Below, in pieces: positions 39,281 through 48,364 of a stretch of DNA of 64,000 nucleotides. Each line of letters starts with the position of its first letter. Position 1 is the first letter of the stretch. The translations under genes were made by a program, and so were the position numbers. Below the pieces are notes generated by a model, which searched no databases, was not told the origin of the DNA, and was given only the letters and a program-made list of their open reading frames with translations. The stretch is from positions 1 to 64,000 of the forward strand of contig NZ_JBMGQR010000015.1 of NCBI RefSeq assembly GCF_049059935.1. The letters are read 5' to 3'. This DNA is from JAURVT01 sp049059935 (GTDB lineage Bacteria; Actinomycetota; Actinomycetes; Propionibacteriales; Nocardioidaceae).

Positions 39281-40002
39281 CCCTGACGTCCCCCGAAGGC
39301 CGACTGATCGGCCGCTCGCCCGCCGAGCTCGAGGAGACCGCGCGCATCGCGGGCGCCGAGCTGGAGCTGGCGCCGGCCGAGATCATCCTGGGCTGGGCCG
39401 TCGAGATGTTCGGCGACCGGTTCGCGATCACGTCGTCGATGACCGACGCCGTGCTGGCCCACCTCGCCTCGACCGTGGCGCCCGGCGTCGACGTCGTCTT
39501 CCTCGACACCGGCTACCACTTCGCCGAGACGATCGGCACCCGCGACGCCGTCGCGGCCACGCTGCCCGTCACCGTCGTGAATGTCCGCGCCAAGCAGACC
39601 GTCGCCGAGCAGGACGCCACCGAGGGCAAGGACCTGTGGGCGCGCGACCCCGACCGCTGCTGCGCGCTGCGCAAGGTCGAGCCCCTGCGCGACGCGCTCG
39701 CCGGCTACGACGCCTGGGCCACCGGCCTGCGCCGCGAGGAGACCCACGACCGCGTCATCGCCCCCGTCATCGGCTGGGACGACCGCAAGCAGAAGGTCAA
39801 GATCTCTCCGCTCGCGCGCTGGACGCAGGCCGACATCGACCGCTACATCGCCGACAACAACGTCCTGGTCAACCCGCTGCAGTACGACGGCTACCCGTCC
39901 ATCGGGTGCTTCCCGTGCACGCGCCGGGTCGCCCCGGGCGAGGACGCCCGCGCCGGACGCTGGTCCGGCACCGGCAAGTCCGAGTGCGGCATCAACCTCT
40001 GA
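39277..40002 (+). CDS. cysH: Adenylyl-sulfate (APS) reductase
   Basis: A 241-aa thioredoxin-dependent reductase. The SSMTD loop binds the nucleotide phosphate. Cys128-Cys129 (DRCCALRK) and Cys211/Cys214 (GCFPCTR) hold a [4Fe-4S] cluster, which marks the APS-type and not the cluster-free PAPS-type. The C-terminal SECGINL carries the catalytic Cys. It makes sulfite for the sulfite reductase. The start overlaps the zinc-ribbon gene as ATGA. Confidence 0.92.
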   Translation: MTLTSPEGRLIGRSPAELEETARIAGAELELAPAEIILGWAVEMFGDRFAITSSMTDAVLAHLASTVAPGVDVVFLDTGYHFAETIGTRDAVAATLPVTVVNVRAKQTVAEQDATEGKDLWARDPDRCCALRKVEPLRDALAGYDAWATGLRREETHDRVIAPVIGWDDRKQKVKISPLARWTQADIDRYIADNNVLVNPLQYDGYPSIGCFPCTRRVAPGEDARAGRWSGTGKSECGINL

Positions 40003-40052
40003 TTCTCCCACCCCCAGCACCACCGCATGACCTCAGGAAGGAGGCACGCACC

Positions 40053-40802
40053 ATGACCGCACCAGCCCTGGTCGCCGTCGCACACGGCAGCCGAGACCCA
40101 CGTTCGGCCGCCACCATCACTGCCCTCACGGAGACGGTCGCATGCATGCGTCCCGACCTGAGGATCGAGACCGCGTTCCTCGAGCTCGCCGACCCGTCGT
40201 TCCCGACGACCGTCGACCGGCTCGTCGCGGAGGGCTACGACGAGATCGTCGTCGTCCCGCTGCTCATCACCCGCGCGTTCCACGCCACCGTGGACGTCCC
40301 CGCCGCGATCGAGACCGCCGCCCAGCGTCACCCCGGTCTCAAGATCCACGCCACCGACGTGCTCGGCACCAACAACGGCACCCTCGACGTCCTCGACCGT
40401 CGCCTCCGCGCGGCGCTCTCCGGCGCCCGGGTGCGCGAGCTGGACGGCCTGGTGCTGGCCGCGGCGGGCTCCACCGACCAGCTCGCCAACCAGCACGTGG
40501 CCCGCGTGGCCCGCGCCTGGGGCGCCCGGCACAAGCTGCCGACGGTGGCCGCGTTCGCCTCGGCGTCCCCGCCGGCGGCCGGTGAGGCCGTCCGCGCCCT
40601 GCGCGCCGACGGACGTCGTCACATCGCGATGGGCTCGCTCTTCCTCGCCCCGGGCTTCCTGCCCGACCGCGCGGCCGAGCTCGCCCTCGAGGCCGGAGCC
40701 GTCGCCGTCGCCGAGCCCCTCGGCGACGACGAGGAGATCGCCCGCACCGTCCTCGCCCGCTACGCCGTGGGCGCCGTCGAGCTCGTCCCGATCCCGGCCT
40801 GA
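40053..40802 (+). CDS. Sirohydrochlorin chelatase (CbiX-like)
   Basis: A 249-aa protein made of two similar CbiX-type halves. AHGSRDPRS (residues 10-18) carries the first-half His, followed by ETAFLELADPSF and VVVPLLITRAFHATVDVP; the second half has GSLFLAPGFLPDRAAE. It probably inserts iron into sirohydrochlorin to make siroheme, the cofactor of the sulfite reductase in the same operon. A strong AGGAAGGAGG site lies just ahead of ATG 40053. Confidence 0.88.
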   Translation: MTAPALVAVAHGSRDPRSAATITALTETVACMRPDLRIETAFLELADPSFPTTVDRLVAEGYDEIVVVPLLITRAFHATVDVPAAIETAAQRHPGLKIHATDVLGTNNGTLDVLDRRLRAALSGARVRELDGLVLAAAGSTDQLANQHVARVARAWGARHKLPTVAAFASASPPAAGEAVRALRADGRRHIAMGSLFLAPGFLPDRAAELALEAGAVAVAEPLGDDEEIARTVLARYAVGAVELVPIPA

Positions 40803-40810
40803 CGGGGGTC

Positions 40811-40842
40811 GATCGTTTACCAGGAGAACCTGGTAATCGATC
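40811..40842. terminator. Two-way terminator
   Basis: GATCGTTTACCAGG and CCTGGTAATCGATC pair with one mismatch around a 4-nt loop. It separates the rightward sulfur operon from the convergent ppk2 gene and reaches into the ppk2 stop codon. Confidence 0.7.
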
Positions 40843-41680
40843 ACTCGTCGAGGAGGCGCGCCTTCTGCTCGTCGACGTCGAAGTCGGCCTGCGGCCAGGG
40901 GAGGTCGAGCGCCTCGAGGTGCTCGGCGAGGAGCTGGGCGACGGCCCAGTTGCGGTACCACTTGCGACCGCTGGGGACGACGTGCCACGGCGCCGCCTCG
41001 GTGGAGCAGCGCTCGAGGGCGATCGCATACGCCTCGGCGTAGGCGTCCCACAGCTGACGCTCGTCGATGTCGGCCGGGTTGAACTTCCAGTGCTTGGTGG
41101 GGTCGTCCAGACGTGCCAGCAGACGGTCGCGCTGGTCGTCCGGCGAGATGTGCAGGAAGCACTTGACGATGGTCACGCCGTCGTCGACGAGGCGCTGCTC
41201 GAAGGCGTTGATCGCGTCGTAGCGGCTCTCGATCTCCTCCGGCGGGGCCAGCTGCCGCACGCGTCCGATGAGCACGTCCTCGTAGTGCGAGCGGTCGAAG
41301 ATGCCGACCGTCCCGGGCCCGGGCACGCCCTTCTCGACGCGCCACAGGAAGTCGTGCTCGAGCTCCTCGGGCGTCGGCTTGCCGAAGGACGTGATCTGCA
41401 CGCCCTGCGGGTCGAGCAGCCCCACCGCGTGCTTGACGACGCCACCCTTGCCCGCGGTGTCCATCCCCTGCAGCACGAGCAGCACCCGCCGGTGGTCCGA
41501 CGCCGCCCGCCCGGCCGCGTAGAGCCGCTCCTGGGCGTCCTCGAGCCGTGGCGCGAGCTCGGCCATCGCGTCCTTGCCCTCGGACTTGCCGCCGTCGAAG
41601 CCGAGGACCTCGCGCGAGTCGCGTCCCGCGAGGGTCACCGTGCCGGGCTGGACGCGCAGGGTCTCGCTCAGTGAGGTCAT
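40841..41680 (-). CDS. ppk2: Polyphosphate kinase 2 family protein
   Basis: A 279-aa PPK2-type kinase with Walker A GMDTAGKGG, the FDRSHYEDVL Walker B/lid motif and RDRLLARLDDPTKHWKF. These enzymes move phosphate between polyphosphate and nucleotides, usually regenerating ADP or ATP from polyphosphate. Single-domain length suggests class I or III. ATG 41680 is the family-like start and the reading further upstream is rejected. Confidence 0.9.
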   Translation of the reverse strand: MTSLSETLRVQPGTVTLAGRDSREVLGFDGGKSEGKDAMAELAPRLEDAQERLYAAGRAASDHRRVLLVLQGMDTAGKGGVVKHAVGLLDPQGVQITSFGKPTPEELEHDFLWRVEKGVPGPGTVGIFDRSHYEDVLIGRVRQLAPPEEIESRYDAINAFEQRLVDDGVTIVKCFLHISPDDQRDRLLARLDDPTKHWKFNPADIDERQLWDAYAEAYAIALERCSTEAAPWHVVPSGRKWYRNWAVAQLLAEHLEALDLPWPQADFDVDEQKARLLDE

Positions 41681-41732
41681 GCGCGCCAGCATAGGCACCG
41701 ACGTGCCCCTGCACCGGTGGCAGGATGGCCGC

Positions 41733-42416
41733 ATGACCAGCCTCCAGCCAGCCCGTCACGCCGTCGTCCTGGGCGGCACCGGGTACGTCGGCAGCCACGT
41801 CGTCGAGGGCCTGCTCGCGGCCGGCGCGGCGCGCGTCACCGTCCCCACCCGGCGCTCCACCGACCTGCCCGCGTGGGCCGACGACGACCGCGTGGTGCTG
41901 CTCCAGACCGACGTCTCCACCCCGGACGGGTCCACCTACCTCGGCCGGGTGCTCGACGACGCACCACCGGTCACGTTCGCGTCCGCCTCGGTCGGCGGCT
42001 GGTGGGAGGGCCCGCACCTCGTCGACCTCGACGCCGACACCTGGGACGGCCTGCTGCGCAGCAACCTGACGTCGCACTGGCTCGCCGCGCGCGCCGTCGT
42101 CCCGCACCTGGACCCCGCCGGCTCGGCGTACGTCACCACCAACGGCATCGCGACGGTGCAGCCCGAGGCCGCCTCGGGCCCGGTGAGCGTCACCGGCGCG
42201 GCGCAGACGATGCTGCTCGACGTCCTGCGGGCCGAGGAGTCGCGCGAGGCCGTCCGCTTCCACGAGCTGTGCATCGTCAACCCGATCGTCGACGACGGCC
42301 AGGCCGAGCACGCCGACGAGGCGGTCGTCGAGATCGGTGACGTGGTCGCGCGCGTCCTCGCCCTCGGCGCGGGCTCGGACGCCGGCGCCCACCAGGTGCG
42401 CCTCGGCCGGCTCTGA
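41733..42416 (+). CDS. SDR-like oxidoreductase without the YxxxK dyad
   Basis: A 227-aa Rossmann protein with GGTGYVG (residues 14-20) at the nucleotide site and SNLTSHWLAARAVVPHL in the SDR fourth-helix place. Where SDR enzymes carry YxxxK, this one has TGAAQ, so the catalytic Tyr and Lys are gone. The protein may only bind a nucleotide or may use another mechanism. It is followed by the ligase gene with a 2-bp gap. Confidence 0.75.
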   Translation: MTSLQPARHAVVLGGTGYVGSHVVEGLLAAGAARVTVPTRRSTDLPAWADDDRVVLLQTDVSTPDGSTYLGRVLDDAPPVTFASASVGGWWEGPHLVDLDADTWDGLLRSNLTSHWLAARAVVPHLDPAGSAYVTTNGIATVQPEAASGPVSVTGAAQTMLLDVLRAEESREAVRFHELCIVNPIVDDGQAEHADEAVVEIGDVVARVLALGAGSDAGAHQVRLGRL

Positions 42417-42418
42417 CC

Positions 42419-43489
42419 ATGCCCCTGGGCCTGCCCGTGCCGGTCGACCTCGCACCCATGCTGGCGCGGGCCGTCGACACGGTGCCGGCCGGCGACTACG
42501 CCTACGAACCCAAGTGGGACGGCTACCGCTGCCTGCTGTTCCGCGACGGCGACGACGTGGTGCTCGGGTCGCGGTCGGGCAAGGCGCTCACGCGCTACTT
42601 CCCCGAGCTGGTCGACGCCGTCCTGGCCAGCGCGCTGCCGCGGCGGTGCGCGCTCGACGGCGAGATCGTCGTCCCCGTCGCCGGGCGGCTGGACTGGGAC
42701 CGCCTCAGCGACCGCATCCACCCGTCCGCCGCCCGCGTCCGCGAGCTCGCCGCGGCCACCCCGGCCTCGTTCGTCGCGTTCGACCTGCTCGCGGACGGTG
42801 ACGACTCCTGCCTCGACCTGCCGTTCTCCGACCGCCGCGCCCGCCTGGAACGGGTGCTCGAGCCCGTCGACCCACCCCTCCACCTCAGCCGCGTGACCCA
42901 CGACGTCGACGTCGCCCGGGGCTGGTTCGACACCTTCGAGGGCGCCGGCCTGGACGGCGTGGTGGCCAAGCCCGTCGGCGCCCGCTACTCCCCCGGCCGC
43001 CGCACCATGCTCAAGGTCAAGCACCAGCGCACCGCCGACACCGTGCTCGCCGGGTACCGCCCGCACAAGCGCTCCAGCGCCGCCCGCCCCCTGCTGGGCT
43101 CGATGCTGCTCGGCCTCTGGGACGACGACGGCGTGCTGCAGTTCGTCGGCGGCTGCGCGGCCTTCGCCGACGGCGTGCGCGCCGACCTCGCCGCCATGCT
43201 CGACGAGCTGCGCGTCGACGCCGGCGACCACCCCTGGACGTCGGGCGAGCGCGGCGAGGACGACCGCCGTCCGGAGAACGAGCACCGCTGGAGCGGCGCC
43301 AAGGACCAGGCGTTCGTCCCGCTCGACCCCCGCGTCGTCGTCGAGGTGGCCTACGACCAGCTGCAGTCGCGACGCTTCCGTCACGCCACCCAGTTCGTGC
43401 GGTTCCGCCCCGACCGCGACCCCGCGTCCTGCACCTACGACCAGCTCGACGTCCCCGCCGCCTACGACCTGTCCGACGTCCTGCAGTGA
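42419..43489 (+). CDS. ligC: ATP-dependent DNA ligase (LigC type)
   Basis: A 356-aa ligase with nucleotidyltransferase motif EPKWDGYRCL (residues 30-39, Lys32 is the adenylation site), motif III ASFVAFDLL, motif IV DGVVAKPVG and motif V TMLKVKHQR, then an OB-fold with VVEVAYDQLQSRRFRH. Length and single-domain layout fit the LigC enzymes of actinobacteria, which seal nicks in short-patch repair as a backup to NAD-dependent LigA. It is 2 bp after the SDR gene. Confidence 0.87.
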   Translation: MPLGLPVPVDLAPMLARAVDTVPAGDYAYEPKWDGYRCLLFRDGDDVVLGSRSGKALTRYFPELVDAVLASALPRRCALDGEIVVPVAGRLDWDRLSDRIHPSAARVRELAAATPASFVAFDLLADGDDSCLDLPFSDRRARLERVLEPVDPPLHLSRVTHDVDVARGWFDTFEGAGLDGVVAKPVGARYSPGRRTMLKVKHQRTADTVLAGYRPHKRSSAARPLLGSMLLGLWDDDGVLQFVGGCAAFADGVRADLAAMLDELRVDAGDHPWTSGERGEDDRRPENEHRWSGAKDQAFVPLDPRVVVEVAYDQLQSRRFRHATQFVRFRPDRDPASCTYDQLDVPAAYDLSDVLQ

Positions 43490-43506
43490 CCGCCTAGGCT
43501 GGCGTC

Positions 43507-44025
43507 ATGTACTCCGTCGTGCTGCTGACCGAACAGGCCCTGACCGAGCTCGACGTGCGCCAGGTGGTGTCGCTGCACGAGGGGCTGGACGACACCGTCG
43601 AGTACCACGTGCTGCTGCCCGTCGACGACGCCGCGGCCGCCATGGCCGCCTCGCTCGGCACCCTCGGCGGCGTCGACGTCGTGCCCGTCGGCGACCCCGA
43701 GGACGTCCGGCACATGCAGCACCTCACCGAGGAGGCCGGTGCCGACCAGCTCGCCACCACCACCGCCGGGCTCGAGGCCGCCGGCCAGCAGGTCACCGGC
43801 CACCTCACCACCGACGACCCCGTCCGCGCGCTCGAGGCGCTCGTCGCCGAGGTGAAGGCCGACGAGGCCATCGTCCTCACCCAGCCGCACCTGGTGCGCG
43901 AGTTCTTCGGCCTCGACTGGGCCGCCCGCGCCAAGCGTGCCCTCGACATCCCCACCCTCCACCTGCTCGAGCACGAGACCTTCGACGAGCAGTCCGGCGG
44001 AGGGGAAGGCGTAGGTCTGATCTGA
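43507..44025 (+). CDS. Conserved hypothetical Rossmann-like protein
   Basis: A 172-aa protein with alternating strands and helices (YSVVLLTEQAL, EYHVLLPVDD, AIVLTQPHLV, LDIPTLHLLEHETF), which resembles a universal-stress or HAD-like fold without a clear motif. No family assigned. It starts 17 bp after the ligase stop. Confidence 0.65.
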   Translation: MYSVVLLTEQALTELDVRQVVSLHEGLDDTVEYHVLLPVDDAAAAMAASLGTLGGVDVVPVGDPEDVRHMQHLTEEAGADQLATTTAGLEAAGQQVTGHLTTDDPVRALEALVAEVKADEAIVLTQPHLVREFFGLDWAARAKRALDIPTLHLLEHETFDEQSGGGEGVGLI

Positions 44026-44071
44026 CGCCCGCTCGTCGGGCGTCGCGTGCGTGGCTCAGTAGGCTGGAGAC

Positions 44072-44485
44072 ATGGCCTACGACGTGGAGAAGACCGACGA
44101 GGAGTGGCGGGCTGAGCTGAGCCCGCAGGAGTACGACGTGCTGCGCAAGGCGGGCACGGAGCGGCCGTTCAGCAGCTCGTACGAGACCGACCCGACCCCC
44201 GGCGTGTACGCCTGCCGGGCGTGCGGCGCCGAGCTGTTCCGCAGCGACACCAAGTTCGACGCGCACTGCGGCTGGCCGGCCTTCTGGTCCCCGCTGGCGG
44301 GCGACCGCGTCGAGCTGATCGAGGACCGCTCGATGTTCTCGGTGCGCACCGAGGTGCGCTGCGCGCGCTGCGGCTCGCACCTGGGGCACGTCTTCGAGGG
44401 CGAGGGCTTCGGCACCCCCACCGACCAGCGCTACTGCATCAACGGCGTCAGCCTGACCCTGGAGCCGGACGCCGACAAGGCCTAG
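44072..44485 (+). CDS. msrB: Peptide-methionine (R)-S-oxide reductase
   Basis: A 137-aa MsrB. CRACG and CARCG give the two CxxC zinc pairs, FDAHCGWPAFW is the substrate loop and RYCING carries catalytic Cys122. It repairs oxidised methionine residues in the cytoplasm with thioredoxin. All key residues are intact and length is normal. Confidence 0.95.
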   Translation: MAYDVEKTDEEWRAELSPQEYDVLRKAGTERPFSSSYETDPTPGVYACRACGAELFRSDTKFDAHCGWPAFWSPLAGDRVELIEDRSMFSVRTEVRCARCGSHLGHVFEGEGFGTPTDQRYCINGVSLTLEPDADKA

Positions 44486-44507
44486 CGCCCCCGATAGCCT
44501 GAGGCCC

Positions 44508-45095
44508 ATGGGGCTGTCGGCGAGGAACACCCGGGTGGTCGCGGTGGCGGTCGTCGTCGTGATCGGCGTCGCCGCCGCCGGCTTCCGCGTCTACCAGGAC
44601 CGCGCCGCCGACCTCGTCAGCCCGGGCGCCGCCGGCACCAACCGGTTCGTCGCGTCGTCGCAGCCCGAGACCTCCTACGTGGTCGAGGGCCTCGACGTGT
44701 GCCTCGACCGCCCCGGTGACGTGACCATCACCGACGTGTCCTTCGTGACCAACCAGGGCGGCGCGCGCGTCACCGCGTGGGGGGTGCGACCGCAGCTGGC
44801 CACGCGCGGCGCCGACCCGTCCCAGCCCAGCACCCTCGGTCGCCGCGGGGGCTTCGAGCGACGCGACGTGACGCGCACCTGCGGCGCTCCGACGGACTCC
44901 TCCGAGCTCGCGCTCGAGGTGCGCAAGTCCGCGCCCGGCCTGGGCCGTGGCCTCGACCTGCGGATCACCTACGACACCGGCCTGTTCACCCGCGAGCTCG
45001 AGGTCGAGATGGACGTCGTGCTCTGCGGTCCCGAGACCGGGTCGACGTCGGTCAGCCGGGCCTGCGCCGACATCGAGAGCGCCGAGGCCGGCTGA
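44508..45095 (+). CDS. Membrane-anchored protein of unknown function
   Basis: A 195-aa protein with one N-terminal helix (about residues 10-28) and a large outer domain that looks beta-rich (SYVVEGLDVCLDRPGDVTITDVSFVT). The four Cys may form two disulfides. No family recognised. Confidence 0.6.
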   Translation: MGLSARNTRVVAVAVVVVIGVAAAGFRVYQDRAADLVSPGAAGTNRFVASSQPETSYVVEGLDVCLDRPGDVTITDVSFVTNQGGARVTAWGVRPQLATRGADPSQPSTLGRRGGFERRDVTRTCGAPTDSSELALEVRKSAPGLGRGLDLRITYDTGLFTRELEVEMDVVLCGPETGSTSVSRACADIESAEAG

Positions 45096-45113
45096 GCCCA
45101 GTACCTGGACCCG

Positions 45114-45836
45114 TCAGGGCAGGGTGGCGAGCAGCTGCGGGACGCCGCGGAGGCGGCCGGTGTAGAAGGGGATCTCGTCGCGCACGTGCAGGCGCGCGCG
45201 GGTGGCGCGCAGGTCGCGCATGAGGTCGACGATGCGGTGCAGCTCGTCGGCCTCGAACGCCAGGATCCACTCATAGTCGCCGAGGGCGAACGACGAGACG
45301 GTGTTGGCGCGGACGTCGGGGTAGTCGCGGGCCGCCATGCCGTGCTCGCGGAGCATGTCGCGGCGCTCGTCGTCGGGCAGCAGGTACCACTCGTACGAGC
45401 GCACGAAGGGGTACACGCAGATGTAGGGGTGCGTCTGCTCCCCGGCCATGAACGCCGGGATGTGCGCCTTGTTGAACTCTGCCGGGCGGTGCAGCGCCAT
45501 CTGCGACCACACGGGCGCGAGGTGCTGGCCGAGCTCGGTGCGGCGCAGGGCCTGGTAGGCGTCCTGCAGCTGGTCCGACGACGGCGCGTGCCACCAGACC
45601 ATCAGGTCGGCGTCGGCACGCAGGCCGCTGACGTCGTAGAGCCCGCGGACGACGACGTCCTGCTCGGCCAGGGACGCGAACAGCTCCTCCACCTCGCCGA
45701 CGGCCTTCGCGCGGTCGACGTCGCCGAACGGGACGGCCAGACGGAACACCGACCACATCGTGTAGCGGACGGTCTCGTTGACCTCCTTGGCGATCTTGCC
45801 GTGGTGCGGGACCTTGCCGGAGGTGTCAGTGCTCAT
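45114..45836 (-). CDS. hemQ: Coproheme decarboxylase HemQ
   Basis: A 240-aa chlorite-dismutase-family protein. YTMWSVFRLAVPFG, DLMVWWHAP, YPFVRSYEWYLL (with the Tyr used in decarboxylation) and DYEWILAFEADELHRIVDLMRDLRATRARLHV are all family blocks. It removes two carboxyl groups of coproheme to give heme b, the last step of the Gram-positive route. Its start overlaps the hemY end by 11 bp. Terminal gene of the hemE-hemY-hemQ operon. Confidence 0.92.
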   Translation of the reverse strand: MSTDTSGKVPHHGKIAKEVNETVRYTMWSVFRLAVPFGDVDRAKAVGEVEELFASLAEQDVVVRGLYDVSGLRADADLMVWWHAPSSDQLQDAYQALRRTELGQHLAPVWSQMALHRPAEFNKAHIPAFMAGEQTHPYICVYPFVRSYEWYLLPDDERRDMLREHGMAARDYPDVRANTVSSFALGDYEWILAFEADELHRIVDLMRDLRATRARLHVRDEIPFYTGRLRGVPQLLATLP

Positions 45837-47253
45837 GGGTCCATTGTGGCGCGGCCCCGGTGGTGGTGCGCCAGCGGTCCGCGACGCGTCCGGCCGCGGC
45901 ACGAGCGCCCGCGACGACGGCCGGGATGCCGACGCCGTGGTAGGCCGCGCCGCACAGCTCCAGGCCCGGGACGCGGGCGACGGCGTCCTCGACGGTGGCG
46001 ATCCGCTCGGCGTGGCCGACGGTGTACTGCGGCAGCGCGCCGCCCCACCGGTGCACGTGCGCGTCGACGAGGGGGCCGCGCAGACCGGCGGCCTCGGCGA
46101 GGTCGGCCATCGCCAGCTCGACGAGCTCGTGGTCGTCGCGCTGCAGCAGCGCCTCCTCCCCCGCGCGGCCCACCGAGGTGCGCAGGACGAACGGCCCGCC
46201 GTCGGCGGGCTCCAGCCAGCCCCACTTGCGCGACGAGAAGGTGGCCGCCTTGATCGAGCGCCCATCGACCGGCGGCACCAGGAAGCCCGAGCCGAGGGCG
46301 GGGTCGATCGTCGCGGGATCGACGGCCAGCGTCACGATCGCCATGCTCGCGTACTTCACCTCGCGCAGCGCGCGGGCGGCGACGGGTGCGACCTCGCCCA
46401 CCAGCCGGGCGGTGGGGGCGCCGGGGACGGCGAGCACCACGGCGTCGACGTCGAGCACGACGGGGTGCGTGGTGGGTCCGTGGACGAGCCGCCAGCCGTC
46501 GGCGGTGCGGTGCAGCTCGCGGACCGTCGCGCCGAGCACCACGTCGGCCCCGGACGCGGCGGCGACGGCGTCGGGCAGGCGTCCGATGCCGCCTCGGATG
46601 CCCGCGAAGACCGGCGTGGTGGCCCCGCCCGCGGCCGAGCGGGTGCGCGCGAGGCTGCCCGCCGCGGCCGCGACCAGGCGCGTGCGGCCGTCGACCAGAG
46701 CCGCCACCTGCGGCGCGGCCGACGTCAGCGAGAGCCGGTGGGCGTGCCCCGCGTAGACGCCGCCGAGCAGGGGCTCGACGAGGCGGTCGACGACCTCCCG
46801 TCCGAGACGGGACGCCACGAAGTCGCCGACGCTGACGTCGCGCTCGGGCAGGGCACGAGGCACGTCGGCGCGCGTCCGCAGGACGCCCGACCTGGACAGG
46901 ACGCCGCTCGCCGCGAGCGCCGCGCGGTCGGCCGGCACGCCCATCACGGTGGGCGGCATCGGGCGCAGCGCGCCACGCGTCCAGATGGCGGCGCCGACCT
47001 TGTTGGGGTGGACGACGTCGTCGGCCAGGCCCACGCGGCGGGCGAGGTCGGTGCCCTCGGGGCGCCGGGCCAGCATCGACTCGGCGCCGGTGTCGACCCG
47101 CACGCCGCCCACCTCGCGCGTGCCCAGCTTGCCACCGAGCTGCGGGGCCGCCTCGAGCAGCGTGATCTCGGCGTCGTGGAGGCGGTCGCGCAGCTCCAGC
47201 GCAGCGGTGACGCCGGCGATCCCGCCGCCGACCACCGCCACCCGGATCGGCAT
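45826..47253 (-). CDS. hemY: Coproporphyrinogen/protoporphyrinogen oxidase
   Basis: A 475-aa FAD enzyme with the N-terminal GGGIAGVTAALELRDR dinucleotide site (9-24), GGKLGTREVGGVRVDTGAES and the C-terminal GAAYHGVGIPAVVAGARAAA. With hemQ next to it, the probable substrate is coproporphyrinogen III, as in other actinobacteria (also named cgoX). ATG 47253 overlaps the hemE stop as TGATG. Confidence 0.9.
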   Translation of the reverse strand: MPIRVAVVGGGIAGVTAALELRDRLHDAEITLLEAAPQLGGKLGTREVGGVRVDTGAESMLARRPEGTDLARRVGLADDVVHPNKVGAAIWTRGALRPMPPTVMGVPADRAALAASGVLSRSGVLRTRADVPRALPERDVSVGDFVASRLGREVVDRLVEPLLGGVYAGHAHRLSLTSAAPQVAALVDGRTRLVAAAAGSLARTRSAAGGATTPVFAGIRGGIGRLPDAVAAASGADVVLGATVRELHRTADGWRLVHGPTTHPVVLDVDAVVLAVPGAPTARLVGEVAPVAARALREVKYASMAIVTLAVDPATIDPALGSGFLVPPVDGRSIKAATFSSRKWGWLEPADGGPFVLRTSVGRAGEEALLQRDDHELVELAMADLAEAAGLRGPLVDAHVHRWGGALPQYTVGHAERIATVEDAVARVPGLELCGAAYHGVGIPAVVAGARAAAGRVADRWRTTTGAAPQWTHEH

Positions 47254-48293
47254 CAGACCGGGTAGGCGTGGACGAAGTCGACGAGGCGGGCCAGCTGGTC
47301 GGGGTCGGTGGCCGGCAGCACGCCGTGACCGAGGTTGAACACGTGCCCGGGTGCGGAGCGTCCGGCCTCGATCACCTCGGCGGCGCGCGCGGTCATCACG
47401 TCGGTGGGTGCGAAGACGAGCGTCGAGTCGAGGTTGCCCTGCAGCGCCTTGCCGCCGCCGACGCGCTTGGCGGCCTCGTCGAGCGGCACGCGCCAGTCGA
47501 CGCCGACGACGTCCGCGCCGGCCTCGCCCATGGAGTGCAGCAGCTCGCCGGTGCCCACCCCGAAGTGGATGCGCGGCACGCCGAGGTCGGCGACGTCGGC
47601 CAGCACGCGCTCGGAGTAGGGGCGGACGTAGCGCTCGTAGTCGGCCAGCGACAGCGTGCCGGCCCACGAGTCGAACAGCTGGACGGCCGACGCCCCCGCC
47701 TCGACCTGCACGCGCAGGAACCGTGCCGAGATCCGCGCCAGGGACGACATCAGCGCGTCCCACGTCTCGGGGTCGCCGTACATCAGCGCCTTGGAGTGGC
47801 GGTGGTCCTTGGACGGCCCGCCCTCCACCAGGTACGACACGAGCGTGTACGGCGCGCCGGCGAAGCCGATGAGCGGCGTCGAGCCGAGCTCGCCCACCAG
47901 GCCCTGGACGGACTGCGTCACGTAGTCGACGTCGTCGGGCTCCAGGTCGCGGAGCTGCGAGACGCCGGCGAGGTCGCGGATCGGGTTCGCGACCACCGGA
48001 CCGGTGCCCGGCACGATGTCGAGGTCGACGCCGATGGCCTTGAGCGGCACCACGATGTCGGAGTAGAAGACGGCCGCGTCGACGCCGTAGCGGCGCACCG
48101 GCTGCATGGTGATCTCGACGACCATGTCGGGGCGCCGGCACGACTCGAGCATCGGGACGCCCTCGCGCAGCGCGCGGTACTCGGGCAGCGAGCGGCCGGC
48201 CTGACGCATGAACCACACGGGCGTGTGGGGGACGGCCTCGCCGCGACAGGCGCGGAGGAAGGCCGACGAGCTGAGGTCGGGAAGGTCTGCCAC
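47253..48293 (-). CDS. hemE: Uroporphyrinogen decarboxylase
   Basis: A 346-aa enzyme with the N-terminal PVWFMRQAGRSLPEYR signature, AVFYSDIVVPL and GFAGAPYTLVSYLVEG; the GVDWRVPLDEA and NLGHGVLP blocks are also intact. It converts uroporphyrinogen III to coproporphyrinogen III. GTG 48293 is chosen because it gives the family start, while the open frame runs further up without family sequence. First gene of the heme operon. Confidence 0.94.
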   Translation of the reverse strand: MADLPDLSSSAFLRACRGEAVPHTPVWFMRQAGRSLPEYRALREGVPMLESCRRPDMVVEITMQPVRRYGVDAAVFYSDIVVPLKAIGVDLDIVPGTGPVVANPIRDLAGVSQLRDLEPDDVDYVTQSVQGLVGELGSTPLIGFAGAPYTLVSYLVEGGPSKDHRHSKALMYGDPETWDALMSSLARISARFLRVQVEAGASAVQLFDSWAGTLSLADYERYVRPYSERVLADVADLGVPRIHFGVGTGELLHSMGEAGADVVGVDWRVPLDEAAKRVGGGKALQGNLDSTLVFAPTDVMTARAAEVIEAGRSAPGHVFNLGHGVLPATDPDQLARLVDFVHAYPV

Positions 48294-48364
48294 CCCCCGA
48301 TCCTCCCAGCCCCGACGGCGCGTCGCAGCCGCGGGGCGACGCCCCGTGCGCCTACGCTGCGAGC

